40,759 bases of DNA from CALEUX01 sp037439945 (GCA_037439945.1 JBBIVA010000013.1:1-40759); one strand, 5' to 3'; positions 1-8,718 are shown, counted from the stretch's first letter. Numbers and translations are program-made. Notes: generated by a model not told the origin, from the letters alone.

Positions 1-21
1 GAAAATGGTATTTTGCTTGTT

Positions 22-39
22 AAAAAAACAGGGGTTTTT
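22..39 (-). terminator. Possible weak terminator after hisIE
   Basis: Just downstream of the hisIE stop, the minus strand reads AAAAAC-CCCT-GTTTTTTT: a 6-bp A/T-rich stem with a 4-nt loop running into a T tract. The stem is too weak for confidence, but its place at the end of the his gene run suits a transcription end. A similar AAAAC/GTTTT arrangement lies just after the uvrD stop near 24265-24277. Confidence 0.3.
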
Positions 40-48
40 CACGTTTGA

Positions 49-648
49 CTATTTATGTCTTTTCCTTAATTCCTGCACAAGGTTTTCAATTCTATAACCC
101 TTATGTGTTAAAAGCACCATTAGGTGATAAAGCAAATCTGCGCCTTCATACAAAAAATTCCCGTCATCGTTTGCCATAGCCCCAATTATTGTCTCCACTG
201 CTTCTTCACCAACTTTTTGGGATATTTTGCCTGTCCCTTTTATAAAAAGCGATGTTGTGTAGGAGCCCTTCGGCATTTCCACCTTTCTTTTATCAATAAA
301 ATCCTGTAAATATTTAAGAAACAGAAATTCGTCACCTTCATTCTTTTCATTCCAACAGGTGTCGGCCCCAGTGTGACAGGTTGCCCCAACCGGAATGCAT
401 TTAATTAGCAGCGTATCGTTGTCGCAATCGGAAGCTATAGAAACTACATTAAGAAAATTGCCGGACTCTTCACCTTTGGTCCACAATCTTTTTTTTGAGC
501 GGCTAAAAAAAGTTACTTTCCCTTCCTTATCGGTTTTTTCAAGTGCTTCGGGGTTCATATACCCCAGCATTAAAACTTTGCCGGTTGTGTTATCCTGAAT
601 TATGGCAGGTACTAACCCGTCGGGTGATTTTGAAAAGTCTATAACCAT
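49..648 (-). CDS. hisIE: Bifunctional phosphoribosyl-AMP cyclohydrolase / phosphoribosyl-ATP pyrophosphatase
   Basis: Cytoplasmic fusion enzyme for histidine steps 2 and 3: it hydrolyses phosphoribosyl-ATP to phosphoribosyl-AMP and then opens the purine ring. The 199-aa length fits the HisI-HisE fusion. The N-terminal HisI half (about 1-105) carries the Cys-rich metal site CHTGADTCW. The C-terminal HisE half (about 110-199) has the family pattern KVGEEAVETIIGA followed by EGADLLYHLMVLL. It lies 17 bp after hisF in the same direction and is the last his gene visible here. The ATG gives a normal N-terminus. Confidence 0.96.
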   Translation of the reverse strand: MVIDFSKSPDGLVPAIIQDNTTGKVLMLGYMNPEALEKTDKEGKVTFFSRSKKRLWTKGEESGNFLNVVSIASDCDNDTLLIKCIPVGATCHTGADTCWNEKNEGDEFLFLKYLQDFIDKRKVEMPKGSYTTSLFIKGTGKISQKVGEEAVETIIGAMANDDGNFLYEGADLLYHLMVLLTHKGYRIENLVQELRKRHK

Positions 649-665
649 TATCCTGATTTTTATAA

Positions 666-1427
666 CTATAAACGTATTGAAATTCCTTCTTTACAGAGGT
701 ATTCTTTTAATTGTTGAATAGAGATCTGATTGTAGTGGAAAACACTTGCAGCTAAAGCAGCATCAGCCTTCCCGCAAATAAATGCATCCCTGAAATGTTC
801 CATTTTTCCTGCCCCGCCTGAAGCAATCACGGGTATTGACAACTCTGTACTAAGTTTTGACAGGGCATTGTTGGCAAATCCTTCTTTTACGCCATCATGA
901 TCCATACTTGTAAAAAGAATTTCGCCGGCGCCACGGTTTTCAACTTCTTTTGCCCATGAAAACAATTTTTTTTCGGTAGAAATTCTTCCACCATTAACAG
1001 TGACAGTCCAATCGGTAGTGTTTTCTTCTTTTTTGGCATCAATTGCAACGACAACAAACTGGCTTCCAAAATTTTTAGCCATTTCATCAACAAGGGTGGG
1101 ATTTCTTACTGCCGATGAGTTGATGCTTATTTTATCGGCCCCGGCATTCAAAAGGGCTTCAGCATCGCCTAATTCACTAATTCCACCACCTACCGTAAAC
1201 GGTATGTTTATGTGCCGTGAAATACGGTGTACCAGGTCAACAAAAGTTTTTCGCCCTTCATGTGATGCTGTAATATCAAGAAAAACCAATTCATCGGCAC
1301 CCTGATTAGCGTAAGAGGCAGCTAACTCAACGGGATCGCCAACCGTTTTAAGGTCAACAAATTTGATACCCTTAACAGTCATGCCATTCATTATGTCGAG
1401 GCATGGAATTATTCTTTTTGCTAGCAT
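666..1427 (-). CDS. hisF: Imidazole glycerol phosphate synthase, cyclase subunit
   Basis: HisF uses ammonia delivered by HisH to convert PRFAR into imidazole glycerol phosphate and AICAR. The 253-aa (beta/alpha)8 barrel shows both catalytic aspartates: D11 in CLDIMNG and D130 in VVVAIDAKK. The phosphate-binding segments TVGGGIS and ASGGAG are also present. It sits between hisA (98-bp gap) and hisIE (17-bp gap), and its partner hisH lies two genes upstream. Its AICAR by-product links the pathway to purine and folate metabolism, which makes the neighbouring purU notable. Confidence 0.97.
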   Translation of the reverse strand: MLAKRIIPCLDIMNGMTVKGIKFVDLKTVGDPVELAASYANQGADELVFLDITASHEGRKTFVDLVHRISRHINIPFTVGGGISELGDAEALLNAGADKISINSSAVRNPTLVDEMAKNFGSQFVVVAIDAKKEENTTDWTVTVNGGRISTEKKLFSWAKEVENRGAGEILFTSMDHDGVKEGFANNALSKLSTELSIPVIASGGAGKMEHFRDAFICGKADAALAASVFHYNQISIQQLKEYLCKEGISIRL

Positions 1428-1525
1428 TGGTTTTTAATAATATACTTTTAAATACGGTCCTGAACCTGTTTTATTATTTATTAATTAACCGGATATACTT
1501 TAAAAAATAACCGGCTTTTCTTGTC

Positions 1526-2278
1526 TCATGGGTTGTTGTTTAGAATAAAGTTTTTGATTTCTTTCATTGATATTAAACCTTCATATATTGCCTTCCCGAA
1601 AATAACAGATGGGATTCCGGCTTCATTTAATTTATTAATATCTTTCATATTACTAACACCACCGCTGGCAATGAGGTATAAATCAGGAAATTTTTTTAAT
1701 ATTTCTTTATAAAGATTTAATGACGGGCCTTGCAACATGCCATCTTTACTAATATCAGTACATATGGTTTTTGTAATTCCCTTTTCCTTATAATTTGCAA
1801 GAAACTCAAATAAATCCAGGTCAGATGTTTCGAGCCATCCTGAAACAGCAATTTTTTTATTTTTAACATCCGACCCAAGAATTATTTTATCAGCTCCATA
1901 TTTTGAAACCCAACTTTCAAATTCCTCCGGATTTTTTACGGCAATACTGCCACCGGTAGCCATTTTTGCACCACAATCAAATGCTATTCTCAGGTCATCA
2001 GAAGATTTAAGTCCACCGCCAAAATCTATAATCAATGACGTTTTGGATGCAATGGTTTCCAATACCTTATAATTAATTATCCGTCCTGCCTTTGCTCCAT
2101 CCAAATCAACAAGATGCAGCCTGTTTATTCCATTTGACTCAAACTCAAGGGCTACCTCCAAAGGGTTATTATTGTACACTTTTTTTGTGTCGTAATTTCC
2201 CTTGCTTAATCTAACGCATTTACCTTCAATTAGGTCAATAGCAGGGATTAACTCAATAGATTTATTAATATAAGCCAT
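1526..2278 (-). CDS. hisA: ProFAR isomerase (phosphoribosylformimino-AICAR ribotide isomerase)
   Basis: HisA catalyses the Amadori rearrangement of ProFAR to PRFAR, the HisF substrate. The 250-aa barrel has the catalytic aspartates D15 (LIPAIDLIEG) and about D137 (LGSDVKN). The duplicated phosphate-binding loops typical of the HisA/HisF half-barrel fold appear as FGGGLKS and ASGGVSN. Its start overlaps the end of the upstream membrane-protein gene by 14 bp, so the two are probably translationally coupled. The codons look AT-richer than in hisF, but no lesion is visible. Confidence 0.96.
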   Translation of the reverse strand: MAYINKSIELIPAIDLIEGKCVRLSKGNYDTKKVYNNNPLEVALEFESNGINRLHLVDLDGAKAGRIINYKVLETIASKTSLIIDFGGGLKSSDDLRIAFDCGAKMATGGSIAVKNPEEFESWVSKYGADKIILGSDVKNKKIAVSGWLETSDLDLFEFLANYKEKGITKTICTDISKDGMLQGPSLNLYKEILKKFPDLYLIASGGVSNMKDINKLNEAGIPSVIFGKAIYEGLISMKEIKNFILNNNP

Positions 2279-2981
2279 ATTGAATAAGTTTTTCTTTATA
2301 ACCGGGGTACCCTGTTAAATATACTTTGTTGCCGTTCTCTTTAATTATTAATAGGTACGATTTGTAATCTGTGTTTATCAGGAGTTTAATTATTTCCCCC
2401 TGTGCTGTTTTGTAAAATCCTTTTTTGGTATTTCCAAATGATACAGCGTTAGTTTTGCGGGTTATTTCCGGCAGTTTATCAATGAACTCAATATATGCAA
2501 TATCATCAAATAAGATATCTTCTCCGTAGGGGCCCTTAATTGAAATTATTCTTGTTGATTCGGTAAAAATGACCCTGTTTTCTCTTGACCCCACTATAAA
2601 CAAAGCAACAATTAAAGCAAACGTTATTATCAGCACACCAATTCCTATGGAGTTGTTTTTGTGGTAATATTTATTTTTCTCTCGTTTATTGCTTAGGAAA
2701 AGAAAAAAAATATAAGCCGCAATAGGGTATAACGGTGTAAAAATATGAGCGGCATTAATACCAAATACCCAATTAACAGTTATACCGGTTAGTATAAATG
2801 TTATGCCAAAGTAAAAATGAAATTTTCGAAAAAATAACAGGTATGATTCAATATTGAATTTTTGTTGTTCCTCATCTGACATTAAATTATAACCCGAAAG
2901 CAGGTATTTTGCATTGTTTTTTGTTACCCCGAGCCCAATTGATACAAAAAGAATTCCCAATCCAATTATTATAAACTCCAT
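2265..2981 (-). CDS. Membrane protein, DUF3784-like N-terminus plus PH-like soluble domain, inside the his operon
   Basis: This 238-aa protein of unknown function has about four transmembrane segments: residues 2-20, roughly 55-72, 75-95 and 113-130. The motif KYLLSGYNLMSDEEQQKF after the first segment resembles DUF3784 proteins. The C-terminal ~95 residues look like a small beta-rich domain (FDDIAYIEFIDKLP, then GEIIKLLINT), similar to bacterial PH-like domains on integral membrane proteins. The gene starts 2 bp after the hisH stop and overlaps hisA by 14 bp, so it is embedded in the operon. No residue pattern links it to histidine synthesis. The DUF3784 and PH assignments are by eye. Confidence 0.75.
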   Translation of the reverse strand: MEFIIIGLGILFVSIGLGVTKNNAKYLLSGYNLMSDEEQQKFNIESYLLFFRKFHFYFGITFILTGITVNWVFGINAAHIFTPLYPIAAYIFFLFLSNKREKNKYYHKNNSIGIGVLIITFALIVALFIVGSRENRVIFTESTRIISIKGPYGEDILFDDIAYIEFIDKLPEITRKTNAVSFGNTKKGFYKTAQGEIIKLLINTDYKSYLLIIKENGNKVYLTGYPGYKEKLIQYGLY

Positions 2982-2983
2982 CG

Positions 2984-3592
2984 TTAAATTTTTAAAAAGT
3001 TACCAAGGATCTTTTCTCCTACAGGTCCACTTTTTTCAGGGTGAAACTGGGTTGCGAAAAAATTGTCATTATGAAAAGCCGATGCATATGGAATTATATA
3101 ATCGGTAGTGGCCGCCGTATGCGTACCGAGTGAGGCATAAAAGCTATGAACAAAATAAACATAGCCCCCTTCAAGCGAGTTGTCAAAAATATCGCTTTTA
3201 AGGTCAAAAATTTTGTTCCATCCCATATGGGGGATTTTAAGGTTATCAGGATTGGTAGCAGGTAGTTGAAATTTTTTTATTGTTTCATCAAAAATCCCTA
3301 AACATGTTGTATTTCCCTCCTCGCTAAAATTACCCATAAGTTGCATTCCAAGGCAAATCCCCAGTACGGGTTGTTTTAGTGATTTTATTACGTCAGATAA
3401 CCCTTCGTTGTTTAGGTGTGCCATTGTTGTACCTGCCTCACCAACTCCGGGGAAAATCACTTTGTCGGCCTTTATAATTTCTTCCGGGTTGGCAGTAACT
3501 ACTGCCTTTTGGTCCAAACGCAATAATGCATTATAAACTGATCGTATATTTCCGGCATTGTATTTTATTATTACAACATTCTGTCTGGCCAT
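2984..3592 (-). CDS. hisH: Imidazole glycerol phosphate synthase, glutaminase subunit
   Basis: HisH is the class I glutamine amidotransferase that feeds ammonia to HisF. The 202-aa protein shows the full catalytic triad: C80 in LGICLGMQL, and H184 and E186 in TQFHPEKSG. The N-terminal YNAGNIRSV and the oxyanion-loop region FPGVGEAG are typical of HisH. It lies 33 bp downstream of purU, and a foreign-looking membrane-protein gene separates it from hisA. The start gives the expected NVVIIKYNAGN opening of the family. Confidence 0.97.
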   Translation of the reverse strand: MARQNVVIIKYNAGNIRSVYNALLRLDQKAVVTANPEEIIKADKVIFPGVGEAGTTMAHLNNEGLSDVIKSLKQPVLGICLGMQLMGNFSEEGNTTCLGIFDETIKKFQLPATNPDNLKIPHMGWNKIFDLKSDIFDNSLEGGYVYFVHSFYASLGTHTAATTDYIIPYASAFHNDNFFATQFHPEKSGPVGEKILGNFLKI

Positions 3593-3625
3593 TTTTAAAC
3601 TATTTGCTATTTAAAATTTTCTTAA

Positions 3626-4495
3626 TCAGTTAAATATTACGGTCCGGTTTTTATAAATTAAAGTTTTTCTGTCAACATGGGCTTTAACTGCCCGTGATAA
3701 AACTATTTTTTCAATGTCGCGGCCTTTTTGTATTAACCTTTCTACGTTATCGTGGTGGCTAATCCTTGAAATTCCCTGGTCAATTATTGGTCCGGCATCC
3801 AAATCTGACGTAACATAATGGCTGGTGGCACCAATTATTTTTACTCCCCTGGCATGAGCTGCATGATAGGGTTTAGCTCCAACAAATGCAGGTAAAAACG
3901 AGTGGTGAATATTAATTATTTTTTCAGGATAATTACTGACAAAATCTGCCGATAATATTTGCATGTACCTTGCCAATACTATAAAGTCAACGTTGTACCC
4001 CCTTAAAACTTCAAGTTCCTTCTTTTCCTGTTCAGGTTTGTTGTTGTTGTTTATTGGAAAATGAAAAAATTTAATCCCAAAATTGTTGGCAACAATCCTT
4101 AAATCGTTATGGTTACTTATTATAATCGGAATATCAACATTTATCTCTCCACCCTGGTGTCTTGCCAATAAGTCGTAAAGGCAATGTGACATTTTTGAAA
4201 CAAATAAAGCCATTTTTGGTTTTTGGGCCGAAAAGTTAATTTTCCATTTCATATTGCATGGAATGGCAATTGAGTGCTCAAAAGCAGGGGAGATTTGATC
4301 TTTTGTTAAAGAGAATCCATCCAGTTCCCACTCAACTCTCATAAAAAACCGTTTTTCATCTCTTTCAGTGTGCTGGTCAAGTGCAACTATGTTACCATTG
4401 TTTCTATAAATGAAATCTGTAATTCTTGCAACAATTCCTCTTTGGTCGGGACAATGAATCCTGATAATGGCTGTTTCGCTTAATTGTTTTTCCAT
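3626..4495 (-). CDS. purU: Formyltetrahydrofolate deformylase
   Basis: PurU hydrolyses 10-formyl-THF to formate and THF, balancing one-carbon units. From the chosen ATG (MEKQLSET) the protein is 289 aa, close to the family length. It has an N-terminal ACT domain (about 8-85, HCPDQRGIVARITDF) and a formyltransferase domain with INIHHSFLPAF (H197/H198) and the catalytic Asp in TSDLDAGPII (about D233). A longer frame adds 17 residues upstream (to 4546), but these do not resemble the family. It sits between trpA (66-bp gap) and hisH (33-bp gap). A TAnnTTTG box just upstream suggests it may also have its own promoter. Confidence 0.95.
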   Translation of the reverse strand: MEKQLSETAIIRIHCPDQRGIVARITDFIYRNNGNIVALDQHTERDEKRFFMRVEWELDGFSLTKDQISPAFEHSIAIPCNMKWKINFSAQKPKMALFVSKMSHCLYDLLARHQGGEINVDIPIIISNHNDLRIVANNFGIKFFHFPINNNNKPEQEKKELEVLRGYNVDFIVLARYMQILSADFVSNYPEKIINIHHSFLPAFVGAKPYHAAHARGVKIIGATSHYVTSDLDAGPIIDQGISRISHHDNVERLIQKGRDIEKIVLSRAVKAHVDRKTLIYKNRTVIFN

Positions 4496-4511
4496 AATAA
4501 TAAAATGATTG

Positions 4512-4519
4512 CAAAAATA
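4512..4519 (-). promoter_or_regulatory. Candidate -7 box upstream of purU-his genes
   Basis: The minus strand carries TATTTTTG followed by C, matching the Bacteroidota -7 consensus TAnnTTTG, 16 nt before the purU ATG. The nearest TTG-like -33 element is about 24 nt upstream, longer than the usual 19-21. If used, it would give a nearly leaderless purU-his transcript independent of trp control. Confidence 0.35.
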
Positions 4520-4561
4520 GGCAAATTCATTTGAATTTATAAGCAATTAAAGCAATTTGCC

Positions 4562-5365
4562 TTATGTTTTAATAGTTGTTTTATTGTTGACCTGTGTTTC
4601 TTTTATGGATTTTACGAATATTGGAATATCATTTTTCAAATTTTCACTCCTTTCAATTGTTTTTATAAATGCACTTCCAACAATTGCCCCATTGGCGTAT
4701 TTACAAACCCGACGGTAGTTTTCATTATTATTTATTCCAAACCCGATAATTAATGGCGATTTTAAATTCATATCCTTTATTCTTTCAAAATAAGTAGTAT
4801 GTTTTTGCCCCATGTTGGTTTCGCCCCCGGTTACTCCTGCTGATGATACCATATATAAAAATGCGGTTGAATTTTCATCCAGTAATCGAATCCTGTGACT
4901 AGGGGTTTGGGGTGTTATCAGGAAAATATTATTAACTCCGGCATTTTTAAATTGGTGTTTGTACATTTCATTAAAAATCTCAAAAGGCAGGTCGGGAATA
5001 ATCAATCCATCAATTTCCAGTTGTGAGCATTTTTTGAGGAAATTTTCAATTCCGAATTTCATGATGGGATTAAAATAACCCATCATTACAAGGGGTATAT
5101 TTATTGTTTTCCGTACATTATGAAGTTGTTCAAAAAGTTTTGAAATACTCATACCGTTTTTAAGTGCTGTTGAGCTGCTGGCTTGTATTACAGGACCGTC
5201 GGCAAGCGGATCAGAAAAAGGTATTCCTATTTCAACAAAATCAATTTCTGCATTTTGTAAGGCCTCCAGTATTGGTAAAGTGTCATTAATTCCTGGGAAT
5301 CCGGCAGTAAAGTATATTGAAAGCAGATTTTTTTTTTCGCCTATCAATTTATTTAACCTATTCAT
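4562..5365 (-). CDS. trpA: Tryptophan synthase alpha subunit
   Basis: TrpA cleaves indole-3-glycerol phosphate to indole, which is channelled to TrpB. The 267-aa barrel shows both catalytic acids in the motif DFVEIGIPFSDPLADGPVIQ: E45 and D56. The phosphate-binding loop region GFGINNNEN and the GAIVGSAFIK segment near the C-terminus are typical. It is the last trp gene of the trpC-F-X-B-A unit, 47 bp after trpB. No terminator was seen between it and purU. Confidence 0.97.
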   Translation of the reverse strand: MNRLNKLIGEKKNLLSIYFTAGFPGINDTLPILEALQNAEIDFVEIGIPFSDPLADGPVIQASSSTALKNGMSISKLFEQLHNVRKTINIPLVMMGYFNPIMKFGIENFLKKCSQLEIDGLIIPDLPFEIFNEMYKHQFKNAGVNNIFLITPQTPSHRIRLLDENSTAFLYMVSSAGVTGGETNMGQKHTTYFERIKDMNLKSPLIIGFGINNNENYRRVCKYANGAIVGSAFIKTIERSENLKNDIPIFVKSIKETQVNNKTTIKT

Positions 5366-5412
5366 TTTATATGGTTTATTAAGCTGGTTTTTAAATAAGT
5401 GATTTTATTGTT

Positions 5413-6591
5413 TCAGAATTTAAAATAATTCATATAAGTTTTCATATCCTTATCGCCTCGTCCCGAAATTGTAACTACAACATTTTCATTTTCTTTAAAT
5501 GAAATTAATGGCAGTACAGCCAGTGCGTGAGCCGATTCCAGCGCTGGGATAATTCCCTCAAGCTGTGTTAGTTCCAGAGCAGCATCAAGTGCCTGTTTGT
5601 CGGTAACTGGAATATATTCAGCCCTTTTGCAATCATTTAAGTGCGCGTGCAAGGGCCCTATTCCGGGGTAATCGAGTCCTGCCGAAATGGAATATGGTTC
5701 TGTAATTTGGCCATCGTTGTTTTGCATTAAATAAGTAAGGCTGCCATGTATTACGCCTGGATGCCCGCAAGCTATGGAAGCTGCTGTTTCATTTGTTTCA
5801 GTACCCAGTCCTGCAGCTTCAGTACCTATAAGTTTAACCGATTTTTCTTCAAGAAAATGGTAAAAACTGCCTGCAGCGTTTGAGCCACCACCCACACAGG
5901 CTATGACATAATCAGGAAGGGAATTACCGGTTTTTTGCTTTAGTTGTTGTTTTAATTCAAGGCTTATTATTGACTGGAAGCGTGCCACCATATCCGGATA
6001 TGGATGAGGTCCGACTACGGATCCAATAAGGTAATAAGTGTCGGTAGGATTTGCAATCCAGTCGCGCAGGGCTTCATTTGTTGCATCCTTTAAAGTTTTG
6101 TTACCTGAAACTGCCGGACGTACTTCAGCACCAAGCATACGCATACGCGCAACATTAGGTGCTTGTCTTTCAATATCGGTTTCGCCCATATAAACCACAC
6201 ATTTTAAATTCATTAGTGCACAAACTGTTGCAGTTGCAACCCCATGCTGGCCGGCACCCGTTTCGGCAATAATACGCTGCCGCCCCATTTCTTTGGCCAG
6301 TAAAATTTGGCCAATGGTATTATTGAGCTTGTGCGAACCGGTATGGTTTAAATCTTCGCGTTTTAACCAGATGTTGACTCCATATTTTGACGATAACCTT
6401 TCGGCTTTAAATAATGGCGATGGACGCCCGGCATAATCGGTCAGCAAACGCTTATATTCATTCTGAAACGAGTGGGATGTAATAATTTTAAGATATTTGC
6501 TTTTAAGTTCCTCAATATTTGGGATAAGCATTTCGGGAATATATGCCCCACCAAAATTTCCGTAAAAGCCTTTTTCGTTGGGTTGATACAT
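5413..6591 (-). CDS. trpB: Tryptophan synthase beta subunit
   Basis: TrpB is the PLP enzyme that condenses indole with serine to give tryptophan. The 392-aa protein is the classical TrpB1 type with the N-terminal GNFGGAYIPEML. The PLP-binding lysine is K88 in NHTGSHKLNN, and the phosphate-binding loop is GGGSN (234-238). ETGAGQHGVA and the C-terminal SGRGDKDM are intact. It lies 62 bp after a lipoprotein gene and 47 bp before trpA, and presumably forms the alpha2-beta2 complex with TrpA. Confidence 0.98.
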   Translation of the reverse strand: MYQPNEKGFYGNFGGAYIPEMLIPNIEELKSKYLKIITSHSFQNEYKRLLTDYAGRPSPLFKAERLSSKYGVNIWLKREDLNHTGSHKLNNTIGQILLAKEMGRQRIIAETGAGQHGVATATVCALMNLKCVVYMGETDIERQAPNVARMRMLGAEVRPAVSGNKTLKDATNEALRDWIANPTDTYYLIGSVVGPHPYPDMVARFQSIISLELKQQLKQKTGNSLPDYVIACVGGGSNAAGSFYHFLEEKSVKLIGTEAAGLGTETNETAASIACGHPGVIHGSLTYLMQNNDGQITEPYSISAGLDYPGIGPLHAHLNDCKRAEYIPVTDKQALDAALELTQLEGIIPALESAHALAVLPLISFKENENVVVTISGRGDKDMKTYMNYFKF

Positions 6592-6653
6592 GGTGTATTG
6601 TAGATGTGTTAAATTGGTTGATTTTCAAAATTGGGTTAGGGTGTTTTTTTATT

Positions 6654-7241
6654 TTAAAGTATTTCAGATTCAACAATTCCAAGGTTAATACTGGCATTAT
6701 CATCCGATTCGTTTATCTGAAACCAAATATATTTATCGGGATGTCGAATCACATAAATCCAGGTTTTGGCATAGCCTTGAAACCCATATGCATCCAGATT
6801 GTTAATTCGATTCTGAGTGCCATTGGTCTCCTCAAATTTATCAATTTCTTCTCTGGGCACTTTACCTTCAAAAATCTGTATTGCTCCTGCCTTTTTAAGC
6901 GTTGCTTCAAAGCCCTTCATGAATTCAAGCGAAGAAAATGATTTCCCTTGATTTGGGATAATTCGGGACTGGAAAACCTTTCCTTCGGGTAAAAGAAATT
7001 CAGAGCCTGTCCAGAATCTCAGAAAATCATAATCATTGTTATTTCTGGTTGAGAAATTATAACCCTCGGGAAGTTGAAAATAAGGGATACTGCCAATTTC
7101 AGCTGTACTAATTGGAATTTTAGTTAAATCAAATCCAACAGATGGCACCGCCTTGTCTTTGTTTTTTGCGTTATCGCTTCCTGAGGTCTTGCAAGCAGTT
7201 ACTAATAAACTAATTGCTAATCCAAATAATAATCGTTTCAT
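6654..7241 (-). CDS. Lipoprotein of unknown function within the trp operon
   Basis: This 195-aa protein begins with a lipoprotein signal peptide ending in the lipobox LVTAC (Cys17), so it should be lipid-anchored in the envelope. The mature part (FDLTKIPISTAEIGSIPYF, then FLLPEGKVFQ, and a C-terminal KYIWFQINESDD) loosely recalls the N-terminal module that precedes OmpA-type peptidoglycan-binding domains in some envelope proteins. No OmpA domain follows here. The gene starts 4 bp after the trpF stop and ends 62 bp before trpB, so it is co-transcribed with trp genes. No enzymatic motif is visible, and its link to tryptophan is unknown. Confidence 0.75.
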   Translation of the reverse strand: MKRLLFGLAISLLVTACKTSGSDNAKNKDKAVPSVGFDLTKIPISTAEIGSIPYFQLPEGYNFSTRNNNDYDFLRFWTGSEFLLPEGKVFQSRIIPNQGKSFSSLEFMKGFEATLKKAGAIQIFEGKVPREEIDKFEETNGTQNRINNLDAYGFQGYAKTWIYVIRHPDKYIWFQINESDDNASINLGIVESEIL

Positions 7242-7245
7242 ATTT

Positions 7246-7878
7246 CTAATCTTTTAAACTGTTTAACTCATCCATAAACAGTTTTATAGCGTCAATGTTT
7301 TTTAATCCGGGGGCTGTTTCAAAGCGACTGTTAATATCAACTCCAGCCAATTGGTTGTTCCCGATTCTCATTATTTCACCCGCATCACCCGGACCAATGC
7401 CTCCGCTTAAAAAAAACGGAAGGTTTCCGGAATACTGATTCAGCAGCTCCCAGTTAAATTTTTGGCCTGTACCACCGCGACTGACCGATGGCGTATCGAA
7501 TAGAAAGAAATTGCAAACGGCTTCGTATTCTTTAAGTTTTTCGGGATGAATAATTGTTTCAGGATTGATGGCCTTGAGGATTTCAAATCCTTCTGATTTT
7601 AGTTGCCCACATAACTCCGATGTTTCATTGCCATGTAACTGAATGGCGTCCAGACTATATTTTTTTGCTTGGTTTAAAATATTTTTCAGCGACTCGTTTA
7701 CAAAAACGCCCGTTTTCTTTATGTCCAAAGGTATCATTCGCATTGTTTCCGGTGTAAGAAATTCTCCCACATACCTTGGCGATTTGGGATAAAAGATAAA
7801 ACCAATGTAATTTGGCTTCAGCAGGCACAATTCGCTTATGTTCGCCATTTGGCGCATACCGCACACTTTAAGCAACAT
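7246..7878 (-). CDS. trpF: Phosphoribosylanthranilate isomerase
   Basis: TrpF converts phosphoribosylanthranilate to CdRP, the TrpC substrate. The 210-aa protein has the catalytic general base C6 in LKVCGM and the general acid D128 in FLFDTPS. The GGTGQKFNW and LSGGIGPGDA phosphate-binding segments are family hallmarks. It overlaps trpC by 11 bp, as expected for coupled genes, and a lipoprotein gene follows 4 bp after its stop. Confidence 0.97.
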   Translation of the reverse strand: MLLKVCGMRQMANISELCLLKPNYIGFIFYPKSPRYVGEFLTPETMRMIPLDIKKTGVFVNESLKNILNQAKKYSLDAIQLHGNETSELCGQLKSEGFEILKAINPETIIHPEKLKEYEAVCNFFLFDTPSVSRGGTGQKFNWELLNQYSGNLPFFLSGGIGPGDAGEIMRIGNNQLAGVDINSRFETAPGLKNIDAIKLFMDELNSLKD

Positions 7879-8662
7879 ACGATTTTATTGTTTTACAAAA
7901 TGAGATACATGCTTCGGCAGGATTTTCCTGTTTCATAAAGTATTCGCCCATTAAAAATCCTTTAAAACCTGATTCTTTTAACAATTGGTAATCGTCGGGC
8001 GAGCTAATACCACTTTCTGCAATTGGAATCATTCCTTTGGGTAATTGTGACGCCAGTTTAATGGATTGATTCAAATCAACGCTGAAAGTTTTCAGGTTTC
8101 GGTTGTTAATGCCCACCATCTGAACATAGCTGTTAAGTAGTTTTAGCTCGTCTTCGTCGTGAATTTCGAATAAAACCTCCATGCCGAGTGTGTTGGCCAA
8201 TGCTGCCAGCTCCAGAGCCTGCGATTTTTCGAGAATGGCACCAATAAGCAAAATAGCGCTGGCGCCTATGGCTTTGGCTTCGTAAATCTGGTATGGGTCA
8301 ATAATAAACTCTTTACGAATAATGGGTAGCTTAACCAGGTCGCGGGCCCGGGTAAGGTCGTTGTTGCAACCGCCAAAAAAATCAAGGTCGGTTAAAACAG
8401 AGATACCGGCCACACCGGCTTTCTCGTATCCCGGCACTATGGCATCAACTATGGCATCGGCATTGATGTTTCCTTTTGAAGGCGATTTTCGTTTAAATTC
8501 GGCAATTATGCCTGTGGAGTTGGGCTTAAGAATATGCTCGCAAAACGATGGCGCTTTCTCATTGTAATGTCGGTAGTACTCCAGTTGTTTTATGGGCACC
8601 CGGCTTTTTGCAAAAGCCACTTCTTCTTTTTTTCGGGCGGTTATTTTTTCGAGAATGTTCAT
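7868..8662 (-). CDS. trpC: Indole-3-glycerol phosphate synthase
   Basis: TrpC closes the indole ring by decarboxylating CdRP. The 264-aa protein shows IIAEFKRKSPSKG (E55, K57 and the phosphate-proximal SPSKG), the catalytic Lys region LPIIRKEFIIDPYQI, the MVGINNRNLKTF strand and the C-terminal ESGIS motif. It is the first structural gene of the second trp unit. It lies 57 nt after a strong attenuator hairpin and about 120 nt after a Trp-rich leader ORF. Confidence 0.97.
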   Translation of the reverse strand: MNILEKITARKKEEVAFAKSRVPIKQLEYYRHYNEKAPSFCEHILKPNSTGIIAEFKRKSPSKGNINADAIVDAIVPGYEKAGVAGISVLTDLDFFGGCNNDLTRARDLVKLPIIRKEFIIDPYQIYEAKAIGASAILLIGAILEKSQALELAALANTLGMEVLFEIHDEDELKLLNSYVQMVGINNRNLKTFSVDLNQSIKLASQLPKGMIPIAESGISSPDDYQLLKESGFKGFLMGEYFMKQENPAEACISFCKTIKSYVA

Positions 8663-8718
8663 TTAGATGATATTTTAGTTTATATTGATTGATTTTATCA
8701 GGTATTTATAAATGCAAT

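Noticed and set aside
3593..4561. A histidine leader-peptide attenuator before purU or hisH
   Set aside because: The gaps are short (33 and 66 bp) and hold no His-codon run or terminator hairpin.
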